Source of the DNA: an uncultured Lachnospiraceae bacterium
GTDB lineage: Bacteria > Bacillota > Clostridia > Lachnospirales > Lachnospiraceae
Assembly: GCA_947624815.1 (NCBI GenBank)
Contig: CANQME010000016.1
Span: 1-40,316 of the forward strand
DNA length: 40,316 bases
Direction: 5' to 3'
The translations under genes and the position numbers were made by a program. Positions 1 to 9,280 of this stretch are shown one piece after another (the stretch's first letter is position 1; each line of letters starts with the position of its first letter). Below the pieces are notes generated by a model, which was not told the DNA's origin, did not search any database, and was given only the letters and a program-made list of their open reading frames with translations.

Positions 1-7
1 TATGATT

Positions 8-50
8 GTCCCCCAACTGCTTTATGCGCCAGTTCGGGTACTTCGGGGAC
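8..50. repeat. Imperfect hairpin at the window edge, possibly a REP-like element
   Basis: Positions 8-13 (GTCCCC) can pair with 45-50 (GGGGAC), and 15-19 (AACTG) with 30-34 (CAGTT), leaving an asymmetric internal loop at 35-44. It follows the stop codon of the VTC gene on the minus strand. It could be a repeat element or a weak transcription end signal. No T-run follows on the minus strand inside the window. The window begins too close to decide. Confidence 0.25.
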
Positions 51-69
51 GGTCTTTTTCATACACGAG

Positions 70-825
70 TTATCTGTTTGTTTTCACTACACCGGCCAGC
101 GGGTCAGCCATATGGAAAGCCGCTTCATAGCATAGCGTATACTTACTCACTGCCGTGAACTCCTGCCCCGCGGAGGGCAGCAGCTTCTGGATAAGGGCCG
201 GAAGAAACTCTGTAAACTTCACTTCCAACACCAGCTTTCCGGGCTCCAGCGTCGCCAGCGTCGGAAGCGTTGCATCAAAGATATCAAAGCTTCCGATCGC
301 TGCCCGGACATCACTGTCAAAGGTAATGCGAACATTTCCCTCATCCAGGATCAACGGCACCCGGTCGTAATCCACGATCACCTTCGGCTTATACTGCTTC
401 GTACGGCACTCGTAAAAGAATTCCCGGCAGAGCGGGGCCGGATGATTCAACAGGAACTCATAATCCCCCGTGATAAGGGCATCCGTCTCCTGCCTCGTCA
501 GGGAAGCCGAATCCTTATGGATATAGGCTCCCCGCTTCAGCTTCCGCTCCAGTTTGATGGACTTATCAGAACACCCATAACAGCGAATGCGCCACTTGCA
601 GCGGTCCTGTACGCCCATCATCTTCTCATTGTAGGATGAATCCCACATATCGTCGAAATAAAGGCTGCGGATCATATACATCCCGTTTTCAGCATGAGGA
701 TCCGCCTGAAGAAACGGTCCCAGCCGCTGCTTCAGCACATATGCCTCCCAGTCTGATATCAGGTACTTCCATTCGTTTCGGAATTTCAGGCGGGGCTGAG
801 ATGCTTCTTCAGTCTTCTTCCCCAT
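70..825 (-). CDS. VTC-domain protein, polyphosphate polymerase family
   Basis: About 251 residues that match the VTC domain (yeast Vtc4-like, triphosphate-tunnel fold) over nearly their full length. Visible landmarks are RNEWKYLIS near the N-terminus, the basic strand around RCKWRIRCYG, the ERKLKRGAYIHK strand, KVIVDYDR and VLEVKFTEFLP. Such alternating Arg/Lys/Glu strands line the tunnel that makes polyphosphate from ATP in Vtc4. No membrane segment is visible, so it is probably cytoplasmic or works with a membrane partner. The ATG at 825 is preferred because GAGGAG lies 8 bases upstream; an ATG at 831 overlaps the stop of the upstream CotH gene. It is the last complete gene of the pel-cotH block. 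In relatives, VTC genes of this type often sit next to cotH and a DUF4956 membrane protein. The latter could lie just beyond the left edge, which is inference. The substrate in this organism is unknown. Confidence 0.85.
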   Translation of the reverse strand: MGKKTEEASQPRLKFRNEWKYLISDWEAYVLKQRLGPFLQADPHAENGMYMIRSLYFDDMWDSSYNEKMMGVQDRCKWRIRCYGCSDKSIKLERKLKRGAYIHKDSASLTRQETDALITGDYEFLLNHPAPLCREFFYECRTKQYKPKVIVDYDRVPLILDEGNVRITFDSDVRAAIGSFDIFDATLPTLATLEPGKLVLEVKFTEFLPALIQKLLPSAGQEFTAVSKYTLCYEAAFHMADPLAGVVKTNR

Positions 826-830
826 ATACA

Positions 831-2597
831 TCACTCCTCTGTATATCGGTTAACCTGAACAGAGCCGTCGTCCAGCACATAGAAACACAGCGTACTCGTG
901 ATGACCCGATCTGTCTCCGTCAGATAATATTCATAAGCATCCTGCGCGGAACCGTTCCCCGCTGTGGCCCTCACCCTCAGGAAATACTGCCCGGCAGGAA
1001 GCAGCTCGATCTGATAAGACGTCTCTGTCTGGACCTTCACATCCAGCAAATCCTGCCGGAAATTCGGATCCCGGCTCAACTCCACAGAATAGGACAGGTC
1101 CCCATCCGGATAAACATAGGAAGGATCCCATTTTAGGATCATCGTTCCCTCTCTGATCTCCGGCTCCCGGATATGGAACGGCCATGGTTCCGTCATGCTT
1201 GCCTTATATGCCTCATAGTTTGACGTGATCTCCTCCGGAACAGCATCTACAAGACGGTCGTAATTGCTGCTGGACACCCTTTGAAACATCGAATCCGGTA
1301 TATCATAGACATATGGTTTGATCATCTCTGCATAATTACGGACACGTTCCCTGATCTCATCCTCCGACAACCAGCTGTTATAGATATCGTCAACAACTTC
1401 ATTCAGAATAGCCCTGCATTCCCCATCTTTCAGGATACGTTCGAAAAGTCTTGCACTTACCAGCGGGAAAATGCCGTGACTCCACGACGGATCATAGTCT
1501 TCGTCTCTCAACCTTTCATATGCCTCCGACAGCATGCCGTCATTATCCCAGCTCAGAATATACCAAGTGTTCACACCCTGCGGGCTGTAGAGATAGAAAT
1601 TACTGGATTCCACGTCCCGGTTACCCATCAGGACATGAAACCCCATCCAGTAGAACAGGTTATCCCGGTTGAAATACATCCGAATAATTTCCCTGATAGG
1701 CTGCTTCTCATCATTAACCGCCTGAAGCATAGCCAGCAACTTCGTATGATCCACGTCCCCCTTGATCTCCAGCAACTCCTCAAATGCCTTCTGGTCAAAA
1801 TCTGCATCAGTCGCCAGCTTCAGAGTCTCGCTGTGCGGATACCAGTCAAATGTACCGGCCTTATAGATATTCCCGCCGGAATCCAGGTTTCGGTTCTTGA
1901 AGTACCGCTTGTTGATCTGCTCCACCGCAGTATAGAGTCCGTAATCCTCAAACTTATCGTCCGCTCCCTCCGTACGGTCCTTCACATACAGATGCACAAA
2001 CCATGTCCTGGCACTGAACATCTCCGGTATCTCTGCCATCAGGTCATAGGCCAACTTGTTTCGAAATCTCGTAGGATCCGGAACATGCTTGTTCAACACG
2101 ACGACCTTCTGTTCCTCCCAACTTCCTTTGCCCTTCTTTATATCAATACGATAACTCTTCTGAGGCTGCTCCGATGCGCCCGTTCCCCGCAATCGCACCG
2201 TAGCGTTGGGATTCAGTTCCCCATAACCGAACTGATCAGACAACGGTCCCAATTCATCGCCGACCTGCAGGAGCGCTTCACACATATAAGGATCCGTGCC
2301 CAACCCCTCATAGTAGGCGAGTGAGTGCTCGTTGACTTCCTTCCAGGTATGGTTCGTACCATCCTCCTCCGATCCCATGCCGACCGTGAGATACATTGTA
2401 ATGATCCCGTCCACAAGGTCAACATACATCTGATCACTGTCTTTCACGACATAAAGGGAAGATTCCGATCGTTTTTCATATGTCTCATCCGAACTCAGGA
2501 GAGTAGATATACTCTGTCCGTTTGAACAGCCGCACAAACAAACTGCCAATATAGCAATACTCGCACACCAAAATGTTTTATTGACCAGCAGGTTCAT
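831..2597 (-). CDS. CotH kinase family lipoprotein with C-terminal FnIII-like domain
   Basis: 588 residues from the ATG at 2597. That start has AAAGGAGG 9 bases upstream and produces a lipoprotein signal ending LCGC (lipid-anchored Cys24), so the protein is probably tethered to the outer face of the membrane. The longer open frame from 2756 lies inside the upstream gene and would destroy the signal. CotH features are RLRGTGASEQPQKSYRI near residue 135, HVLMGNRDVESSN at 321-333, and the acidic SWDND at 349-353. CotH proteins are atypical kinases; in Bacillus spore coat CotH phosphorylates other coat proteins. The last 120 residues (starting PWPFHIREPEI) look like one fibronectin type III fold. 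The gene overlaps the upstream CotH gene by 20 bases, and the two are clear paralogues. The target is unknown; pel-linked surface proteins or sugars are candidates. Confidence 0.9.
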   Translation of the reverse strand: MNLLVNKTFWCASIAILAVCLCGCSNGQSISTLLSSDETYEKRSESSLYVVKDSDQMYVDLVDGIITMYLTVGMGSEEDGTNHTWKEVNEHSLAYYEGLGTDPYMCEALLQVGDELGPLSDQFGYGELNPNATVRLRGTGASEQPQKSYRIDIKKGKGSWEEQKVVVLNKHVPDPTRFRNKLAYDLMAEIPEMFSARTWFVHLYVKDRTEGADDKFEDYGLYTAVEQINKRYFKNRNLDSGGNIYKAGTFDWYPHSETLKLATDADFDQKAFEELLEIKGDVDHTKLLAMLQAVNDEKQPIREIIRMYFNRDNLFYWMGFHVLMGNRDVESSNFYLYSPQGVNTWYILSWDNDGMLSEAYERLRDEDYDPSWSHGIFPLVSARLFERILKDGECRAILNEVVDDIYNSWLSEDEIRERVRNYAEMIKPYVYDIPDSMFQRVSSSNYDRLVDAVPEEITSNYEAYKASMTEPWPFHIREPEIREGTMILKWDPSYVYPDGDLSYSVELSRDPNFRQDLLDVKVQTETSYQIELLPAGQYFLRVRATAGNGSAQDAYEYYLTETDRVITSTLCFYVLDDGSVQVNRYTEE

Positions 2598-4419
2598 ATG
2601 TTCCATCCTCCTTTCGATTAAATACATAGCAACCATATCTCTTGCCGCGTTGGGTAGGATCATGAGCATAATAATCGAAACACTCCATGGTATAACCTGA
2701 TTCATTCGTTGCAACAACTCGTATATAGTACTGTCCCGGTTGCAGATCAACATCAAAATAGCACTCCGGTATCCTGATGTTGTCTGCCCGGGCGATCACA
2801 TCAGTGAAAGCCGAATCATTTGCCAGGATACAGGTGTAGGAAATATCCTCGCCATCCATGTCATAAGAAACATCCCACCCGATATGCATTCTCCCATCAT
2901 CTGCTGTTTCCGGTACACCAACATAAAACGGCCATGGCTTCTTCAACGACTCCATATAAACCTGATAGTTGTACTCAATCTCTTCCCACAAATGTGCCGA
3001 AACATATTCGTACTCCTCTGGAGTAATGTCCCAGTACAGACTATCCGGTTCCCGAGAAAGATATGGTAGGATTATAGTTTTATAACCTTCAATCAAGCTA
3101 TTTACGTTCTCCTTTTTGAGGTAATGATCCTTTAAATCCGCCACCGCCGCTGTCAGAGCATCCCGATATTCAGGAATACGCAACACACGATTGAACAAAA
3201 CCACACATGTGAATTGCGTAATGCCGCATTCCCAGGATTCTCCAGCTGATCGATTATGTAAACGATTTTTCGTTCTGATAAAACTACCGTCACAATCCCA
3301 AGACAAAAAATACCACTTCTCAGAATTCAGTGGACTATAGAGGTATTCATTACGAGGTCCCACATCTGTATTTCCAACCAATATATGGTATGCCATAAAA
3401 TAACTGAAATTCTCTACGTCAAAATATCTCTCTACGATATCCTCAATAGGAATCGTGTAATCATTGACCGCAGTCAAAAGCTCGCGCAACTTAGCATGGT
3501 TGGTATCGCCTTTGGGCTTTAGAATCTCCTCAAACGCCCATTGATCGAATTCCGGGTCGCTCTCCAGTACCATTAGGGGTTCATAATCATAAAATTCAAA
3601 AACAACGAGCTTATAAAAATATCCTCTTTTATCCAAACCATGATTCTCCAGATAATCTTTATTCATCTGTTCCAACCGTGTATACAACCCATAATCCTCA
3701 AACTCCCCGCTGCCGCCCTCAGTCTCATCCTTCACATACAGATGAACGAACTGGGTACGAATCGCCGTCATCTGTGGCACCGGCTGCATCAAGTCAAACA
3801 CAAGCTTATTCCGAAAGCGTAGTTCATCACTCATATACTTGTTTAATGGCAGGGTTTGCATATTCTTATAGGTTCCTTTGCCGTCCTTAATCCGAATTTT
3901 GTAGCTCTTCTGTTCATTCTTTGAAGACGTCTGCCCTCGCACGCATACCGTGGCATTAGGGATTGTTTCTCCATAGCCAAACTCACCCTCGAGTGGACCG
4001 TTCTCATCCCCAACCTGCAAAATTGCCTCACAGGCATATCGCTCGATATTATTCTCGGAGTAATAATACGTATTGTAAGTATTGACCTCAGTCCATGTAT
4101 GATTCGTACTGTCCTCGGCATTGCCGGAACGTACCGTCAGGTACATCGTAACCACCTGATCCCGCTCCGAAGTATCAGAGTAGATACTCTTGTCCTCCCG
4201 TAAGCAAGTGTCTTCCATAACGGCTGTTTTCTCTACAACATCGCCCCTCCGCGGCACAGTCTCCGGTTCTGTCACCTCTGGTTCACTCAGAATGTCAAAG
4301 CTCCTCTTCCGGTAAACCACAAACACACTGATGCAGCTTCCAACTGTCAAAACTGCGATCAGGAACCACACAGGGGCAAGCACATTCTTTCGTCTCACTC
4401 TCACCGGCTTTTTTTTCAT
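2578..4419 (-). CDS. CotH kinase family protein, membrane-anchored
   Basis: 613 residues. A basic start (MKKKPVRVRRK) is followed by one hydrophobic segment at about 14-35, giving a signal anchor with the catalytic part outside. CotH motifs are RGQTSSKNEQKSYKI at 161-175, HILVGNTDVGPRNEYLY at 345-361 and SWDCDG at 373-378, so both acidic positions expected for metal and ATP binding are present. The C-terminus, from PWPFYVGVPE, is an FnIII-like domain shared with its downstream paralogue. Start: GGAGG 7 bases before the ATG. It begins 3 bases after the pelG stop, so it is surely co-transcribed with pel. Having one lipoprotein and one single-pass paralogue suggests they are not redundant, or that they act as a pair. 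AT content is a little higher than in pelG, which may mean a different history. Confidence 0.9.
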   Translation of the reverse strand: MKKKPVRVRRKNVLAPVWFLIAVLTVGSCISVFVVYRKRSFDILSEPEVTEPETVPRRGDVVEKTAVMEDTCLREDKSIYSDTSERDQVVTMYLTVRSGNAEDSTNHTWTEVNTYNTYYYSENNIERYACEAILQVGDENGPLEGEFGYGETIPNATVCVRGQTSSKNEQKSYKIRIKDGKGTYKNMQTLPLNKYMSDELRFRNKLVFDLMQPVPQMTAIRTQFVHLYVKDETEGGSGEFEDYGLYTRLEQMNKDYLENHGLDKRGYFYKLVVFEFYDYEPLMVLESDPEFDQWAFEEILKPKGDTNHAKLRELLTAVNDYTIPIEDIVERYFDVENFSYFMAYHILVGNTDVGPRNEYLYSPLNSEKWYFLSWDCDGSFIRTKNRLHNRSAGESWECGITQFTCVVLFNRVLRIPEYRDALTAAVADLKDHYLKKENVNSLIEGYKTIILPYLSREPDSLYWDITPEEYEYVSAHLWEEIEYNYQVYMESLKKPWPFYVGVPETADDGRMHIGWDVSYDMDGEDISYTCILANDSAFTDVIARADNIRIPECYFDVDLQPGQYYIRVVATNESGYTMECFDYYAHDPTQRGKRYGCYVFNRKEDGTYEPAGQ

Positions 4420-4422
4420 CGC

Positions 4423-5994
4423 TTATCCTCCATTCCCCATTGGGGACTGCCCTGTATCCGCGAGATCACGTCCCAGCTTTTTCATCCGTTTCGCCCGGCG
4501 CTTATCCGCGATACGGTTTCGTTTCTCCTGACGCTTTGCCTCCAGACGGTTCTCACGGGCGTCCAGACGGTCCGCCAATACCACGAAAAGCCCTCGGTCC
4601 AGTCCGGGCACGACCGCCTGCCGACAGAGCAGGAAGTACGGCAGACGCCGGATGTACCACTCCAGACGGAGCCAGACGATAAAATAGAAGCACAGGCCGC
4701 CGGCTACGAAACCAAGTCCGTAGAAGTTCGTCGGCACACGCAGGATTGAGTAGACCGTAGCCGCCACACTGACCGCCGCGAAAGCCAGCGTCCCCAATAA
4801 CGCTCCGGTATAATCTTCAAAATACAGCAGGATCAGCATGATGGAATTGCTGATGGCATAAATTCCGTAGCCCGCGCACAGGAAGCGGAAGATACTGACT
4901 GCCAGGTCGCTGAACCCGAGATCCGCCCTCTGCATCACGAACGTACCGATAACCACGAACAGAACCGTACACATAAACTGTTTATACCCGGCATACACCA
5001 TCTCCTGACGGAGGACGCTGACCATCTCCTTGCCGGCCTGTTCGATGTCCTGAATGGAGCCGTTATCGTTGAACAGGCTGTAGTAGTTCCGGTATTTCGG
5101 ATAGAACCGGACCTCCACGGATGTCACGAAGTTAATCGTTGTGATCAGGATCGAGAAGAACGCCAGCAGGGCCGGGACATCATGCTCCGGGGCCCCGTAG
5201 AACAGTCCCTCCACCTGGACTCTCAGCGGGCCGAAGTACATGATGACCAGATGGGCGAACAGGCCGATGTTCACGAACCCTCCTGTCAGGGCCAGGCTGC
5301 GGTACTTGTCAAACCAGCGCAGCCAGCTGAACTTTCCTCCGCTGTTGTTCGGGAAATAATCCAGGAGCAGCTTGTAATACCATGTCATCAGGATCCCGTA
5401 GGCCACGATAACGCACAGCATCAGGCTGACGATGGTCGCCCGCCCCAGGATCACCAGGATCAGCGCCAGGATAAACCCGAGCATCAGCGAGATGGCGAAC
5501 GCCAGCACGATCCCCTTATAGTCCTTAAGGGCGGTCAGATAGATCATCTCCGTCCATACGACTACCAAAACCAGGGAAAACCACAGGCATTCCAGCTGAT
5601 AGATCAGACGGATGCCCGAAAAATGCAGGAAAATACCATAGCTTACCGCACCGATCACGAGCATGATGGACAGGCTGCCGTAGAAAGACGGCATGATCGT
5701 CTCCGGCTTCTCCTCATAAAGCATGTCGGACGTGTACCGCGTCACGATCATGTTGAACCAGCTGGTCACGGTCAGCGACCAGAGCAGGCTGTAGGTAATC
5801 ATGCAGTTCATCAGCTCCCGGTCATGGGAAGCGACGCCGGCCAACCGCGAGATGATCTGCATGCCCACGAGAAGGATCACCCCGAGGATCATCGGGCCGG
5901 CGCAGACGATACCCGCGTAACCGTATGCGCGGCAAAGCGGCAGAACGCCCTTCTTCGAAAACAGCCTCTTTAAGCTGAATCCAATGCCTGCCAT
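4423..5994 (-). CDS. pelG: PelG-like exopolysaccharide transporter
   Basis: 523 residues, polytopic, with about a dozen hydrophobic segments. The start MAGIGFSLKRLF is the hallmark of PelG, a MOP/flippase-superfamily protein that moves the Pel chain across the inner membrane together with PelD, PelE and PelF. Typical PelG proteins are near 450-460 residues. This one carries an extra C-terminal tail of about 50 residues that is very rich in Arg, Lys and Glu (DARENRLEAKRQEKRNR and following), ending in a Gly/Asn-rich tip. The tail probably lies in the cytoplasm as a charged helix. Start: GGGGAGGTG about 9 bases upstream. The first 25 bases overlap the 3' end of pelF, consistent with translational coupling. 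Confidence 0.9.
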   Translation of the reverse strand: MAGIGFSLKRLFSKKGVLPLCRAYGYAGIVCAGPMILGVILLVGMQIISRLAGVASHDRELMNCMITYSLLWSLTVTSWFNMIVTRYTSDMLYEEKPETIMPSFYGSLSIMLVIGAVSYGIFLHFSGIRLIYQLECLWFSLVLVVVWTEMIYLTALKDYKGIVLAFAISLMLGFILALILVILGRATIVSLMLCVIVAYGILMTWYYKLLLDYFPNNSGGKFSWLRWFDKYRSLALTGGFVNIGLFAHLVIMYFGPLRVQVEGLFYGAPEHDVPALLAFFSILITTINFVTSVEVRFYPKYRNYYSLFNDNGSIQDIEQAGKEMVSVLRQEMVYAGYKQFMCTVLFVVIGTFVMQRADLGFSDLAVSIFRFLCAGYGIYAISNSIMLILLYFEDYTGALLGTLAFAAVSVAATVYSILRVPTNFYGLGFVAGGLCFYFIVWLRLEWYIRRLPYFLLCRQAVVPGLDRGLFVVLADRLDARENRLEAKRQEKRNRIADKRRAKRMKKLGRDLADTGQSPMGNGG

Positions 5995-7394
5995 CTCGCA
6001 AACACCTCCCCGTACGCGTCCAGATAGTTCCGGACCATATCTTCATGCAGATAATACTTCCGTACTCTCTCCTTCCCGACCTGCCCCATGTGGAAGCGCT
6101 CCTCAGGATGGGTGCAGAGGTACTCCATCGCGCCGGCGATTGCCTCCCTGTGCATCGGCGGGACACAAAAACCCGCCCGGCCCAGGGTGTCTCCGGTCAT
6201 GCCTCCGATCAGCTCCTTGCAGCAGCCGACGTCTGTCGTCACACACGGCCGGCCGGCCGCGAAGGACTCCAGCACCGACAGCGGCTGTCCCTCGGACAGG
6301 CTGGTGAGTATCGTAAAGTCAAACTCCTTCATCTTCTCCAGTACGTTCACGGTTCCCGGGAACTCTACATCCTCAAGCTTCAGCTGCGCGGCAAGGTCGT
6401 AGCACTCCCTGGCGTATTCCTCGTCGTCCTCGGGGCCGCACACATGAAGCCTCACCTTCGGGACCCGCCGTTTCAGCTCGGAGAATGCGTACAGCAGGGT
6501 CTTCACGTCCTTGATCGGCGCGATGCGCAGCACTGCGCCGATATCCGTCCAGTCATCCGGTTTCTTATACGGGATCCCGCAGAACCGGTCATAATGGACG
6601 CCGTTCACAATGTACCGGCACTTGCCGGCCCCGCAGCCCATGCTGACCTGCAGCTGGCTCGCCCTCTCGAACAGGCTGGTCACCAGCATGGCCTTTTCAT
6701 AGGCTCCCATGGAGAGCATATAGAAAAAACGCACCCACATGCGCTTGAACGCCGGAAGCACCCACTTGGCGCGGATGATCTCCTCCTCCCGTTCCCGGGT
6801 ATAGATCCCATGCTCCGTGATCAGGTAAGGTGCATGGTATACATATGACCCCAGCCGTGCCAGGATCCCTGCATAACCGGTAGCGACCGCATGATATACA
6901 TCCGCCTTCGGGACTTCGGACTGAAGCGTATAGAGCACCGGCAGCATCATCGACCGCACCGTGTGGAACAGGTCCGAAAACGCGGTGTAGGGATAATCCT
7001 CCCGGCAGATAGTCGTAAGGATCGACAGGAAATCCTCGCTCATCAAAAAAGCGATCGGGGAGACGTGATTGTCGTGATAGATATGGAACAGCGTATCCCA
7101 GTCCGGATTCCCGCACTCGATAAGTCCGCGCAGCTGCGCCGTTTCCTCATCGCTGAACTTATACCGTTTCTTCTGAAATGCCATCCGCAGGGCGTCGTTC
7201 AGGAAAAGCTCCTTCACCTCCACCACATTTTCCGGTAGCTGATACTTGAACTTCCCGCGATCCTTCGAATTCGCCCCGATCGTCCAGAGCACAAATTCGT
7301 GCTGCGGCATCGCCTGGATGTACTGGTGCATCCAGGAGGACACGCCGCCTGTAACATAGGGATAGCATCCCTCCAGTATGACGCAGATCCGCAT
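5970..7394 (-). CDS. pelF: PelF glycosyltransferase (GT4 family)
   Basis: 474 residues. The start at 7394 (MRICVILEGCYPYVTGGV) is favoured by AAGGAG 6 bases upstream; the frame extends 8 codons further but lacks a ribosome site. It is a soluble GT-B enzyme. N-terminal glycine loop YVTGGVSSW, the PelF signature TEHGIYTRERE in the middle, and the retaining GT4 motif E-x7-E in EGQPLSVLESF followed by AAGRPCVTTDVG. PelF is the cytoplasmic polymerising glycosyltransferase of Pel synthesis, which docks on the PelD/E/G membrane complex. In Pseudomonas the polymer is rich in N-acetylgalactosamine; the sugar used here cannot be read from the sequence. It overlaps pelG by 25 bases and follows the second DUF2194 gene by 20 bases. 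Confidence 0.95.
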   Translation of the reverse strand: MRICVILEGCYPYVTGGVSSWMHQYIQAMPQHEFVLWTIGANSKDRGKFKYQLPENVVEVKELFLNDALRMAFQKKRYKFSDEETAQLRGLIECGNPDWDTLFHIYHDNHVSPIAFLMSEDFLSILTTICREDYPYTAFSDLFHTVRSMMLPVLYTLQSEVPKADVYHAVATGYAGILARLGSYVYHAPYLITEHGIYTREREEEIIRAKWVLPAFKRMWVRFFYMLSMGAYEKAMLVTSLFERASQLQVSMGCGAGKCRYIVNGVHYDRFCGIPYKKPDDWTDIGAVLRIAPIKDVKTLLYAFSELKRRVPKVRLHVCGPEDDEEYARECYDLAAQLKLEDVEFPGTVNVLEKMKEFDFTILTSLSEGQPLSVLESFAAGRPCVTTDVGCCKELIGGMTGDTLGRAGFCVPPMHREAIAGAMEYLCTHPEERFHMGQVGKERVRKYYLHEDMVRNYLDAYGEVFARWQALDSA

Positions 7395-7414
7395 AAGCAG
7401 CTCCTTCCTTCTGA

Positions 7415-9259
7415 TCATTCCAGGCCGATCGTCACGCGCTCCCTCTCCGCCTTCAGCAGATAGAGTCCGTCCGCCTGCCTTTTCAGCGTTCCGCCGGCCA
7501 CAGCGCCGGCCTCATATCCGTTAAGCCTCACCAAAAAACATGCCTCATCCTCGAAATTGCCAAGTTCCAGTACCAGCTGCCCTTCGTATATCGTCTGCCT
7601 CACGGTCACTGCATCATACCGCTGTACGGCCCCCGCCAGTTCACCGGCGGTCATGTTCCTGAGATCCGGGGCCGCTCCGTAAAGCCAGTCCAGATAGACG
7701 CAGAACGCATCCTTTAAGCCGCCCCATCCGAGGTCTTCTCCCTGTTCGTCCAGCACGTCATAGGGATGCTGGGAATGGGAATTCACATAATGGAAATTCA
7801 GTTCTGAGAAAGCAGCCAGGTACCCGGTTCCACCCGGCTGGCATCCGGACACGATACGCGGTACATTGACGATCCCGTCGCCGTCCACATCGAAGTCCTG
7901 TGTATAGCTGGGCCCGTCGGGCACATACACGCCGGAGATGACCCTGATCTCCGGGAATTTCCCGGCAATCAGCTGCCTGGCCTCGTCCGACAGGATTCCG
8001 GATGGCGGCACATAGGTCTGCATCCCGCTGTTCGGATACAGCCTGGAACAGAAGCCGGTCAGCTCCCTGAGTCCTGCCTCCATATCCGCCGTACTGGGCC
8101 AGGGGATATAATTCTCCTCCAACCCCTGATAATCAAAGCCCTCCAGTGCCAGCGGCATATGGTTATAACCATGGAATCCGATCTCCCCGCCCTGCCTGAG
8201 GATACCCATGCCATAACTCCGAAACGCCGCCGTATCCAGACCCGCACCGTCAAACGGTGCGCTGACATTCATGGAATAGTCTTCAATTACGGATCCCGTA
8301 TATTTCAGGCCGTATTGCCTTGCAATGGCCAGCATGTCAGGCCACCAGACCTGCGCATAGAACCTGCGCACGTTGACGCCGTAGTCTTCCTTGATTTTCC
8401 GGTCCACAGCATTCGATACCGGCCCGGGGAAATCATCCAGGAAAAACGCGGAACCGTTGATCACGGGCCACGCGAAGGCGTCCTCCAGCAGGCTGTAGCA
8501 CGACGCATAGATTCCCATAAGGTCTTTCGTCACACAGCCGAGATTCGCGGCCACGATCGTGCCGTCCCCCAGCTTCTTCCGCCATACCAGCGGGATAGAC
8601 CGTCCATCTGCAGATTCCAGATATACCTCGCACTCCCCGCCGAGAAGGATCTGGTACGAAGAACTGTAATGGTCCTGCAGGGAATACTCCCTGTCGGCCC
8701 CGATCATGAACGGCCTGGCCAAACGAAGCCCGGATACCTCCACGGGTTCCGTATCCATGCTGACGATCCCGAGATCCTGCGAGATCATATTGAGAAAGCT
8801 TCCCCTGTCATCTTCCACGGCGGCCAGGAAGACATGTCCGCCGCTCCTGACCCAGTCCATAATACCCCTAAGCTCCTCGCCGAATACGCTCAGGTCCGAA
8901 GTACAGATCATCGCGGACCTGCAGCCGTCCAGATCCGTCTGCCTGAAGGCCTCGCTGGTCACATCCAGATAGGTGACCTTCATCTGGTCGAGCATCGGTC
9001 CCAGCACACTCCTGTAGACCTCGCCGCTGCCGTCGCCGTCACAGATGAAAAGACAGTCCACAGAGCGGTTCCAGTCCCGTTGCGTCATCTGGCTCAGCCG
9101 TTCCCACCGGTCCCGGTCCATCAGTGCCGGCCCGCCGGTTTCACCGGCGGACCCCATTCCCAGCATCTCGCGTCCTGTCAGGGCGATCAGCAGCACCGCA
9201 AAACCTGCGGCCAGGACGATGATCCCCCAATAGACAAAACCATGCTGCTTTATTTCCAT
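7415..9259 (-). CDS. DUF2194 protein, PelA-deacetylase-like (second copy)
   Basis: 614 residues: one N-terminal membrane anchor (about 9-29), then an extracellular part. The N-terminal half looks like a Rossmann/flavodoxin-like fold (LFICDGDGSGEV; AMICTSDLSV). The C-terminal half is a NodB-like deacetylase. The acidic pair is at D275-D276 in FFLDDFPGP, the H-x3-H metal motif in FHGYNHMPL is at H363 and H367, and VPPSGIL and VNSHSQHP supply further motif positions. This layout corresponds to the deacetylase half of PelA, which partly deacetylates Pel, without the PelA glycosidase domain. A small beta-rich domain ends the protein. Start: AGGAGG 9 bases upstream; the gap to the first DUF2194 gene is 21 bases. 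Clear paralogue of that gene. Confidence 0.85.
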   Translation of the reverse strand: MEIKQHGFVYWGIIVLAAGFAVLLIALTGREMLGMGSAGETGGPALMDRDRWERLSQMTQRDWNRSVDCLFICDGDGSGEVYRSVLGPMLDQMKVTYLDVTSEAFRQTDLDGCRSAMICTSDLSVFGEELRGIMDWVRSGGHVFLAAVEDDRGSFLNMISQDLGIVSMDTEPVEVSGLRLARPFMIGADREYSLQDHYSSSYQILLGGECEVYLESADGRSIPLVWRKKLGDGTIVAANLGCVTKDLMGIYASCYSLLEDAFAWPVINGSAFFLDDFPGPVSNAVDRKIKEDYGVNVRRFYAQVWWPDMLAIARQYGLKYTGSVIEDYSMNVSAPFDGAGLDTAAFRSYGMGILRQGGEIGFHGYNHMPLALEGFDYQGLEENYIPWPSTADMEAGLRELTGFCSRLYPNSGMQTYVPPSGILSDEARQLIAGKFPEIRVISGVYVPDGPSYTQDFDVDGDGIVNVPRIVSGCQPGGTGYLAAFSELNFHYVNSHSQHPYDVLDEQGEDLGWGGLKDAFCVYLDWLYGAAPDLRNMTAGELAGAVQRYDAVTVRQTIYEGQLVLELGNFEDEACFLVRLNGYEAGAVAGGTLKRQADGLYLLKAERERVTIGLE

Positions 9260-9280
9260 AACCGGAGCCTCCTGTTTTCC

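Noticed and set aside
1-62. A minus-strand frame starting MKKTVPEVPEL at the window edge
   Set aside because: No ribosome site before the ATG at 62, and the sequence is largely a hairpin; too short to judge.
2598-2756. N-terminal extension of the lipoprotein CotH gene
   Set aside because: It lies within the upstream gene, and the internal ATG at 2597 has an ideal ribosome site and creates a proper lipoprotein signal.
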